This document shows positions 55,259 through 64,000 of a stretch of DNA of 64,000 nucleotides, piece after piece (position 1 is the stretch's first letter; the number at the start of each line of letters is the position of its first letter). The notes under the pieces are model-generated. The model was given only the letters and a program-made list of their open reading frames with translations. It was not told where the DNA came from and ran no database searches. The stretch is from Pristionchus mayeri (lineage: Eukaryota; Nematoda; Chromadorea; Rhabditida; Neodiplogasteridae), in contig BTRK01000005.1 of assembly GCA_036245805.1 (NCBI GenBank), positions 45,061,216 through 45,125,215 of the forward strand. The letters run 5' to 3'. The translations under genes and the position numbers were made by a program.

Positions 55259-58200
55259 ATGTCATTCGCCAAAGTGGCAATTCTCCTTCAAATCGTCATG
55301 ATATCGGGAGTGCAGCCCAGGAATTTAACATTCATATCATTGGACATCGATTTTGAGAACTCTGGCGCTGAGGTATACCGAGTAAACATATTCCAATTAT
55401 TGTACACATTGCTTTCAGTTCAAAAATCTGTATGATCAATTCGTGAAAATTCAGTCGGCTCCCAGAGGTTCGTGTTCTTTTTTTTAAATTTCATAACATC
55501 ATAATACGTCATCACTGAAACTCGCACATGCGTAGCAGTGTACCTAGATAGATAGATTTATACATGTCAAGGCATGCGGGGGTGTAAGGTAAGGGAAGGA
55601 CTCTTGCGCCTTCTGCCATCGACGGGGGGGGGGTTGGACCTTTGGACTCATCCATCTTCTTGTAAATCGTTTGTTGTCACTTTGAGCATGAGGAAAGTCC
55701 CGCATGAAGTCGGACCGCCTCTCCTCTTTAGGCGCTTGCATTCTTCCCTTAGACTAGTCGCTACCGAGATCGTATTCTTCGCGAATCTTGCATCCCGGAT
55801 GGCCAGTCCTCCTTAGAAGTTATAAAGAGGACACCTTCGATACCTTCATGTCCATCTTGAAACGACCCCTTCCATGTTCGAGATCCGTGGCTAATTCCTC
55901 CGAAGCCTTGCGATCCCCTTGCGATCCCATTCTCTAAGATGTGATGTAACTTTACCTTTCTCAGAGGAATCTGAAGAGAACATCGCTCAATACATTATTA
56001 GACAGGATAATCTAACGATATATGTCCACAAGTTCCCCCTAGAAGACACAGATGCACACAGGTATGTTTACTTGATACCTCAGTTAGTATTATTGAGCGG
56101 TCATTTGCATGGCCAGAAATTAAAGATACCATTTCTTGCGAAGCTATCATAACTTAATGATTGTAATTAATTTCATATCATTTAGTAGAAACTAACTGTT
56201 GCAGAGTCCCCGAACTGTTGCGTGATCTTAGCAAGGAACTCTGTCGTTTCAAGCCGTATCGAGTTCCTGTCAACACATATTTGTCCCATCAGGGAAGCAC
56301 ATTCCAGTCGGCGCACGTTCGCGGTGTAAAGGGAGTGAAAATGAACAGTAAGCAAAATTCTAGAAAGGAAGTTGTACATGATTAACATAACATATTCATT
56401 TTGGAGAGAGATCCACGTTATACAAATACATTTCAGTAGAGTTATCATAATGGAAAATGTGTGTTAACTTTTCATGCGTGTTTCAGGTGTTTATATGTTG
56501 GATAAGCTGGTATTTATGTAGCGCATCTGAAACGTTCTCGAAAATGCACCAAACTTTGTCCAATAAGAGTTTACCTTACAGCGTTGTGGTCGGATATGCT
56601 CCATAGTCATGGATTTCGTGACAATGAGGACAATCTATTCACATGGCCAATCCTCGAATTCGCCCAACTCAATCGTGGTCTCAACTTCCTGCCCATGCCT
56701 AAAGTGGAGATCGAAAGCTCGTTCATTCAGTACAAGAGTGGGTATTAATAGTTTATCACGCGTTTTCTGAGAGATTGTATGAATCTAAGACCTAGTGTTA
56801 CAAAATATTCACAGTGCTCCGATCTCGACATAGTTTGGACCAATGATTCATGTCAGGATTTATAGTTTTTCATGAAAAGTCTGGAGCCGTAAAGTAAAAA
56901 ATGCCTAAATTCCGGCTCTGAGAACTTCAAAAGTTCTTTAATCAATAACTTGGTTCAAAGTTTTCGTAGAAGGTCGTTCAAAAATGGAAATGATCATCTC
57001 AACGAGTTCTACAACATTTTTGTTGAAGTCATCATCGGGTGGCTTCGAAATCACATTAAAACTACGAAAAACCGAAAATGTGTCTTCAATTATTAGCCGC
57101 CCTGAAAAATACTTTGCCCTTTTCAAGGTAGTTCATCGCATTTTCGAATTCTCCAGATCATTTTACATCGGATACCTTAATTTCAGAAATTTAAAATTTA
57201 ATCCCGGGCATTTATAGCTTTCAGAAGATAAAAAAAAGCCGAGTTTTTGAAAATTTCGAGAATCTTTTCGGGGTCTGTACAATCAGTTTTGAGGTTTAGA
57301 GGCAAATTCGAGGTAAAAAAAATGTCGGGATGAAAAAGGCCACTATTTCCACGCACCCCTGAAAAGTATCGAAACATTCAATAACAAATTGTTTTCTTCA
57401 AAACTCTCACAAACCTCAAAACTGATTGTACAGACCCCGAAATGATATTTTAGCCCCAGAGTTCCAGTTTGGAAGCAATAATTCGCGATTTAGTTTTCTT
57501 TGATTTTTCGAAATTTTCGAAAAATCGGCTGTTTTTGGTCTTCTGAAAGCTATAAATTCCCGGGATTAAATTATAAAATTCTGAAATGAAGGTATCCGAT
57601 GTAAAATTATCTGGAGAATTCGAAAATACAATAAACCAACTTGAAAAATGCAAAATATTTTTCAGGACGGCTAATAATTAAACACCCATTTTCAAGAAGT
57701 TTTACTGTATTTAGCGTTAACAAATGCCTCAAATTTCTCGCGTTTTTGCTAAATACAGTAAATCTTCTTAGCGCTTTTCCATCCTTAAATATTGATTATT
57801 TAATATTATGGAGGTTAAAAAGGATTCAAAGAAATATTCGATTAGAAGCTCACACAAGCCTTGAGACAGTTGAGTCTCAGTGAGTCTCAGCTATTTCTTT
57901 GAACCGTTGAGATTGCAGTGTATGATATGAGAGGAATCGCGAAAGAATCGACCACCGTTGGGGGTAGGGCGAAATGAAAAATCGATAATTTTAAAAATTC
58001 TGCAAAAATCACCAAAAGTACATCGAACCATGCTCTTTCAAACTGCGTTGGCCGAATATTTTTAATAATTTTATTTCTCGAGTACGGGCGTCACGAAGTG
58101 GACACCCTGCACTAAAATTAGTGAATTACTTGTCAGGAAAATGGTCATAACTTGCTTTAAAATTGAGATAGAAAATTGTTCTTGTTTTCAGAAGATAGCT

Positions 58201-60220
58201 GAATGCATTCTCTACAACTTTCATGTTAAACATTTCATTCCCTGTCGTTTCCCTGAATCAGGGTGGCCAGATATGCAAAATTATCGAATTTCATTGATTT
58301 TCGGAAAAAGTCGCGCCCACTTTTGTGGCCAAGTTGTAGCATCTACCGAGTAGTAATTACAGCCAAAAAGTCAGATTTTTCATTCTTGGTATAAAAAAAG
58401 CGGGCTCGATTTAGTGATTGAGCGAAAATGTGAATTTTTCAAATTTTTCAATTTTGAGCTTACATTAAGTTCAATTGCACAGAAAACGTTCAGAAACATT
58501 GGAAATAACATGTTTCTTTCATTTTCGTCTTAATATGACGTATTCCATACCTCAAACATCGATTTTTTTCGAATTTTCATATTTTGTTCATTTTGATCGA
58601 TTGTATTCTTTGAGAGGCTGGCGGGCTGCGATATTTCGGTGGTTTGGGGTTCATCTGAGTCCCATAACTTACCTGAAAACTTTTCACGCCATAATATGAA
58701 GCTTAAATATTTTTAAAAAATATATTGTCGTTCTGATTTTCAAGTTTTATGATTTTAATTATTTTCGTCCTTTTTTCTTCTCGAGATCTTTCCGATAAAT
58801 GCATTTCAGGCCATCCAATCAATAATATAATGCTTCTAGCACGGTATCTTTTCAAATTAACTTTATAAACGTTCAAGGAAATTCAGAAACACTTTTAAAC
58901 GGGCCAGTGTTGGCTCAAAACACACATTTTTTTCTCTATTTGTCATGCTACCATTTTCGATTCCCGCGCTCTGCAGCCATCTTTTGCTGCATTTTATTCA
59001 GTTCATTTTCGGACTTATTCAAGCAATTTTGGTAGTTACAGTCGCGCCGGAAAGTCGCCGTACACTTTTTGAATTTGTTGTATCTTTTTGCCCAGGCAAT
59101 GCATCATTCTGGCACTCAAAATCAGAACAACAATATTTTTTTAAAAATATTTAAGCTTCATATTATGGCGTGAAGAGTTTTCAGGTAAGTTATGGGACTC
59201 AGATGAACCCCAAACCACCGAAATATCGCAGCCCGCCAGCCTCTCAAAGAATACAATCGATCAAAATGAACAAAATATGAAAATTCGAAAAAAATCGATG
59301 TTTGAGGTATGGAATACGTCATATTAAGACGGAAATGAAAGAAACATGTTATTTCCAATGTTTCTGAACGTTTTCTGTGCAATTGAACTTAATGGAAGCT
59401 CAAAATTGAAAAATTTGAAAAATTCACATTTTCGCTCAATCACTAAATCGAGCCCGCTTTTTTATACCAAGAATGAAAAATCTGACTTTTTGGCTGTAAT
59501 TACTACTCGGTAGATGCTACAACTTGGCCACAAAAGTGGGCACGACTTTTTCCGAAAATCAATGAAAATCGATAATTTTGCATATCTGGCCACCCTGATT
59601 CAGGGAAACGACAGGGAATGAAATGTTTAACATAAAAGTTGTAGATAGAGAATGCATTCAGCTATCTTCTGAAAACAAGAACAAGGTTCTATCTCAATTG
59701 TAAAGCAAGTTATGACCATTTTCCTGACATGTACTTCACTAATTTTAGTGCAGGGTGTCCACTTCGTGACGCCCGTACTCGAAAAATAAAATTTTTAAAA
59801 ATATTCGGCCAACGCAGTTTGAAAGAGTATGGTTCGATGTACTTTTGGTAATTTTTGCAGAATTTTTAAAATTATTAATTTTTCATTTCCCCGCCTTGGT
59901 CGATTCTCTCGCGATCCCTCTCATATGACATTTATCTGTAGCAAAACGAAAAAAAATGTCCTTACTCTGACCGACGGATTCTCGTCGTTCTTGATCTTAT
60001 TTGCCTATCTGAACCGGAATCCGATCTCATTTTGTCCATCAAGAAATCATGCAAACACTACAACCACGACAACATTTTGATTTTTGCAGAATGCAGCAAT
60101 GAATTTGTTTTAAATATAAAATGTGCATGTTCAGGTGTATCAATTGCCAGTTGTTCAAACATTGAAGATGTGATGCCCACTTGCAATAAGTTCACTTCGC
60201 ATCCCATTGACTGCACCTGA
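55259..60220 (+). CDS. Secreted orphan-family protein 3
   Basis: Six exons: 55259-55372, 55419-55467, 55965-56061, 56205-56347, 56582-56737 and 60135-60220, giving 214 residues with closed phases. The start is MSFAKVAILLQIVMIS, a likely signal peptide. Conserved blocks are FISLDIDFENSG, FKNLYDQFVKIQS, the sequon DNLTIY, PELLRDLSKELCRF, LWSDMLHSHGFRD, SFIQYK and the C-terminal SIASCS...C.KF.S.P..C with all three cysteines. The last intron (56738-60134) is 3.4 kb, against 176 nt in gene 1, because it holds a 0.6-kb and a 2.0-kb foldback. Intron 2 contains a probable LINE 3' fragment. This copy looks intact, but correct splicing across the large hairpins needs to be shown. Function unknown. Confidence 0.8.
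55546..55940 (-). mobile_element. Probable truncated LINE 3' end in orphan gene 3 intron 2
   Basis: Sequence more G+C-rich than its surroundings, ending at the left in TAGATAGATTTATACATG, which on the minus strand is a (TCTA)n-type LINE tail. A minus-strand frame reads RRWMSPKVQPPPRRWQKAQ. No reverse transcriptase motif is left, so the assignment rests on tail and composition only. Confidence 0.4.
57081..57686. mobile_element. Foldback 1 in orphan gene 3 intron 5
   Basis: GTCTTCAATTATTAGCCGCC at the left pairs with GGACGGCTAATAATTAAACAC near 57663-57683. The arms include GGTATCCGATGTAAAAT and CTGTACAATCAGTTTTGAGG with their complements. The centre is near 57380. The pairing may extend weakly outward. 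Confidence 0.85.
57925..59926. mobile_element. Foldback 2 in orphan gene 3 intron 5, 2.0 kb
   Basis: The ends are ATATGAGAGGAATCGCG and the complement of ATATGAGAGGGATCGCG. The arms are roughly 800 bp and nearly identical: frames of 74 residues at 58475-58699 (plus) and 59158-59382 (minus) differ by one residue (LKTFHAII, LKTLHAII). They are arm sequence, not independent genes. The spacer near 58735-59120 contains a Tc-like terminus CAGTCGCGCCGGAAAGT. It is homologous to the element at 9692-10831. Confidence 0.92.
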
Positions 60221-62159
60221 ATCTACTTTTTGGGAAATGTATAATAGTAACCATGCCTTTATTTCGCAAACATAACATTGGAATATTAAGAGGCCAGATC
60301 TGAGAAGAGTCACCATTTCGGCCATTTCCCGGACATTGAGCTAGGGCTAAGATTTCAGCCATGGTCATACATTGGACCTAGAGTACCTAGGGTCCTCATT
60401 TGAAATTTGGCAGCTATCTCCTCTTTATCGTTCAAAGTGGCGCGCCAGGTGCGGGCACAGTAAAAAATGATGAAAATTCATATTTTCTCAGCCGAAGTAG
60501 CTAGACTCAAAATTCTTTTTGCGTTATGTTAGGATGCTTACAAGTGCTCTAGGGCACCGTAGGGACAGAAATCCGAGCGATTTTGAAAATCATTTTTTGG
60601 TCACACTTTTCATTTTTTTCGTGTACATATACCTTTAATGGGAGTTTGGCCCCTAGGTTTCGACACCACTTTGTAGTATAATCACTTTTACTTCGATTCC
60701 ACTCATCAGACTTGGAATATCGACCGCAGCTTTTTTGAGAATCGGTTTTGAATCTCGGAATATCACACACTGCACCACTTCTTTCGAGATTTCAGGTCGA
60801 TAGATGGATGGGATTAGTTCAGAACGTACATATTGTGAACCAAACAGTACAACAGTAATGAACATTTTGTCTAGGGTACAAAAGTAGAGCATTACATATT
60901 CATTAAAAATCGATTTTTTGAATCTCCGAAATTGATAGTTTCACAATTGGTAAGATATTTACCAGATTACCGGCCCCTAGCTTTCAATGTCATATTATGG
61001 CATTGAAAGCTTCAATGCCATATTATGCCTCTGTGAACTACACTTCCATTCCACCAATGAGAAATACAATTTCAATGGGACCTTTTTTGAAAATCGTTTT
61101 TTAGATGCGGTATGTCCCGAAACAAGTCAATTTTTGGTCAATAATTTCACTTTTTTTCATATTCTCAAGACTTTACTTGGCTCCGGCCCCTAGGTTTCTG
61201 TACATTATTATAACCCTACCAACAAGACATCGATTCCATGAGTCAGATCAGAAATTTCAGCAGGAGCTTTTTTGAAAATTGTATTTAAGTTTTGGAAATT
61301 CTTGAAACTTTTTTTCGGGCATTGTTCACAACGGGTCCATACCAAAACGTCCCCCCTCTCTAAAGGGGTACTACCAAAACGTCCCCTCCGCGCGCTACCA
61401 AAACGTCCCCTTACCAAAACGTCCCCTCCGCGCGCTACCAAAACGTCCCCTTACCAAAACGTCCCCCGTCTACCAAAACGTCCCCTCTACCAAAACGTCC
61501 CCCACCAAAACTTCCCCTCTCCCTCCCTTGCCTGTGGGCATGAAATAATGATCCCCCTTAGATGTGCATACATTATGGTCTTGCGATTTTCATTTCCCCC
61601 CTACGTTGTGTGGAAAGAACAGTACGTAATAGATACAACAGTTTTATCACAATGATCCAAATAGAGGAACGACAATACATATCACTTTACTTTAGTTCTC
61701 AAACTTGTCTCACTCTCACTGTCTCTCATATCTCTCTCAGAACTCTCCCATTGGTCTCTTTTTTCTTTTCATTTCTTCTCAGTTCTTCTCACTTTCTTCT
61801 CATTTCTTCTCACTTTTTACCCTCCTTTCGAGTTGAAAGTTGAAATCTGAAAATTAATAATAAGTGAATAGATTTGTATGGCACATGAATTGTTTAGATA
61901 TTAATAGATTTGAATGGCACACGGATTGTTTCTGAATATGCAAAAAGTGCAAGCACTAAATATTGAATATGAGATTTGATAACCAAATTCTGGTAGTTTC
62001 CAAGTTTTAGTTCAGTGTTTTTTGTTGCAGAATTTGGTCATCTCATCTAACTAGTCTTCTTCTCCCTTTTATCGAGTTTAAATCTGAAATGAGTAAAATT
62101 AGTTGTAGAATTGTTTGTATGGTACAAGGATGGTTTCTAATTAGAAACAAGTGAAAGTG
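60221..62159. other. Intergenic with diverged and simple repeats
   Basis: No gene seen. Three loosely related units begin with GGCCCCTAG at about 60649, 60973 and 61189. 61336-61516 holds about eight copies of TACCAAAACGTCCC. A TCTCATTTCTTC-type pyrimidine tract occupies about 61740-61830. Confidence 0.6.
61336..61516. repeat. TACCAAAACGTCCC irregular tandem repeat
   Basis: Eight or nine copies of TACCAAAACGTCCC separated by variable C-rich spacers, two of them the longer TCCGCGCGC. The period alternates between about 15-16 and 24-25 bp. It is an unusually G+C-rich minisatellite for this region. Confidence 0.9.
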
Positions 62160-64000
62160 CTAAATATAAATGGTAAAAAGTTTTTCGTGGCAGAATTTCG
62201 TCATCTTATCTAGGTAACTCATAATCTCAGCATTGGTTGGGTCCCTCTCCTCCAGAATCGAATCGAACTCTAGCATGGGTGCCAGAGTTTCGATCGATCT
62301 CTTCTCGTCCTCCTCGCTCAGCTCGTAACTCGATCTATTGTCCAGATAGTGCTTCATAGAAATATTATCATCCAATTCGGTATTCTGATGTATAATTATC
62401 CGTTATTGTCGTACGATACCATATAGCTCACCAAGAGGAATTTAACGAGTTCCATGAGTGGGGGATGGTGACCGAGGAAGTGACTGAGCAGTCCTCTATA
62501 AGTTAAATAATTTAGGATGCACTCTGGTTTTGTTTCATTCATTCAACAGAAATCTTACCGGTGCCAACTCTCAACGAGATTGATGGTTCGATGAAGATCG
62601 ACCATGAACTTACACACCATCGCCTTCGGCTGAGACATCCATTCGGACTTGAAATACTCCAGGAAATTATGGGCTGCTGTGTAAGCAGGGTGTACATTGG
62701 ACACAGGGACCACGAGAAGGCCACACCTGGACGAGAAGGCCACACCTGGTCAATGTACACTCGAGGAAGGAAGATGGACGCACGCATTCGATTGAACCAC
62801 ACACGCACGACAGGATGGCTCCTCGCGAATGCATTCAGCCCGTAGGATGAAATTTTGTCATTAATGCATTTGAGGGCATGGAAGGAACAACCTTGGTGTG
62901 TTGCCATCGAAAGAGTAGTTCGGATAGCCTTTATGATCCCCGTCTCCCAATCACTCACGATCCGAACTCCTCTCAGGGGGAAATTCATCTCCGAGAAGAT
63001 CGAGAACAGGAACTGTAAATATACGATGTATTGGTTCAAACAGTCACAGCAAACCTCAAAAAGGAGGATGTACTCGGAGGCGGCCTTGGATGGAAGGAGA
63101 GCAGCCATCAGCAGAAAGCTTGTGTTTCAGCAGCAGACTCGGATTGTGAAAAGTTGGTATGCTCGTTTCTTAGTACAAGTGGGCATGGGAGTGAAACCGA
63201 AATTACCGTCAACGAGAAGGGCTTCGATTCCCAAATCGATCGCCAGTTGGAACGTTCGTCTCGCAGCCAGGTAGATTCTCTTCGAGTCCTCCGGGTCTGA
63301 AATTCTGTACGTCTCTTTCAGGCCTATAATTTCGATATCCTTATCATCTATCTGATCGTACTCCTCCACTCTCGATACTCCGGTTGCTCTGAAATTATTA
63401 GGAATGGGGAAACTATTTGTTTCATCTCATAACCGACTATGAAAACTAACTTTTTCACGTCCGACAGCTGCCGTTTCCTCTTGTTCTTGTTTTTGCCTCC
63501 ACTGTACAGATCGAGAACCTCATCGACGTCACCTGGCAAGATAAGATTAGCAATGCCCTCTCTCTTGGCAATCATAGCATTGCATTCCTTGTATGCACGG
63601 GATGGGTTCTTCAAGTGACCCGCTGATGCAGACTCAGAGTTCTTGACGGAAAAATCCTTCCTGAGGATAACACTTTCATTTATTTATGATAAACAAAACT
63701 TATAAATAAAAAATATTTCTCACGCAATTTTGGAACTAAGGACTACTGCTGCCCTGCACTTCTCGTCCGTAGTCCAATCGCATCTGTGGCGAGAGGCATC
63801 AGCGGGGTTCGAGAGGAACACCGCTTGACCCTCATCGGGAAAGAACACCCGTACGGTTGCTTTCGTGCCTGCAGAGGTGCATCTTTCACATGAGATACAT
63901 GCATACTATGCCTTCCGATTGGTTACAGGGACTTCATCTCCATCGATTTTATCTTTGAATCGGAAAGACAAGATGTAGTCCTGCTCTCCACTGATTCGGT
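62160..64000 (-). pseudogene. MULE transposase with FLYWCH-like zinc finger, 5' end outside window
   Basis: Minus-strand exons, 5' to 3': 64000(edge)-63927, 63868-63724, 63660-63451, 63388-62746, 62676-62559, 62495-62432 and 62385-62160. The N-terminal part reads YACISCERC and RHRCDWTTDEKC, resembling a FLYWCH/WRKY-GCM1 zinc finger. The MULE core follows: ALLVDGNFGFTPMP, RAYQLFTIR, AALLPSKAASEYILLFE, the catalytic-type VRIVSDWETGIIKAI, HQGCSFHALKCIND and SIFLPRVYIDQ, then NLVESWHR. It ends with an acidic C-terminus. Two stops lie in the conserved frame: TGA at 63127-63129 between TIR and LLMAALLPS, and TAG at 63906-63908 just before YACISC. Splicing 63869-63926 would skip the second but breaks the phase as I read it. 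Introns within a MULE suggest either an old spliced family or a domesticated gene now decaying. Confidence 0.78.

Noticed and set aside
58475..59382. Two nearly identical 74-residue frames
   Set aside because: They are arm sequences of the 2.0-kb foldback read outward from its centre, inside an intron.

Overview
The window looks like nuclear DNA of a nematode, probably in the rhabditid/diplogastrid sphere; the genus cannot be named from the sequence alone. The reasons are many short introns with U-rich TTTCAG acceptors, tandem families of small secreted proteins, an Sri/Srh-type chemoreceptor, ET-module-like cysteine-rich proteins, and mariner, RTE and CR1/Jockey-type elements. All nine host genes lie on the plus strand. 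The exon models were built by hand from splice signals, reading phase and comparison between paralogues.

Layout. 1-1190: a 125-bp satellite with higher-order structure. 1925-2948: a foldback. 3987-6896: an RTE-type LINE with an 11-bp target duplication. 8734-12293 and 15719-17421: two paralogous CUB-domain genes with homologous promoters, separated by two dead mariners lying 42 bp apart (12820-14080 and 14123-15362). 18597-22845, 25197-32735 and 37577-41160: three tandem secreted ET-module-like genes. The second is split by a 4.1-kb antisense LINE. The third has apparently lost its last exon beside an RTE fragment. Between the second and third lie two large foldbacks and a mariner with perfect terminal repeats (35791-37027). 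42706-47102: an eleven-exon, 330-residue seven-transmembrane chemoreceptor. 48701-50618, 52047-54575 and 55259-60220: three tandem copies of a secreted family I do not recognise; the middle copy appears to be decaying. 62160 to the right edge, minus strand: a MULE transposase gene with a zinc-finger-like N-terminus and two in-frame stops.

The host genes look like an environment-facing set: secreted CUB proteins, secreted cysteine-rich modular proteins, a chemoreceptor and a secreted orphan family. No operon is evident, and conserved TATA-like boxes sit before each CUB and ET-like gene. The main unexplained signal is inverted-repeat DNA. I count about ten foldbacks of 0.26 to 2.0 kb and at least three families of hairpin MITEs of about 80-180 bp, placed in introns and promoters of nearly every host gene. 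One MITE family leaves 8-bp target duplications and repeatedly lies within 6-16 nt of a 3' splice site.
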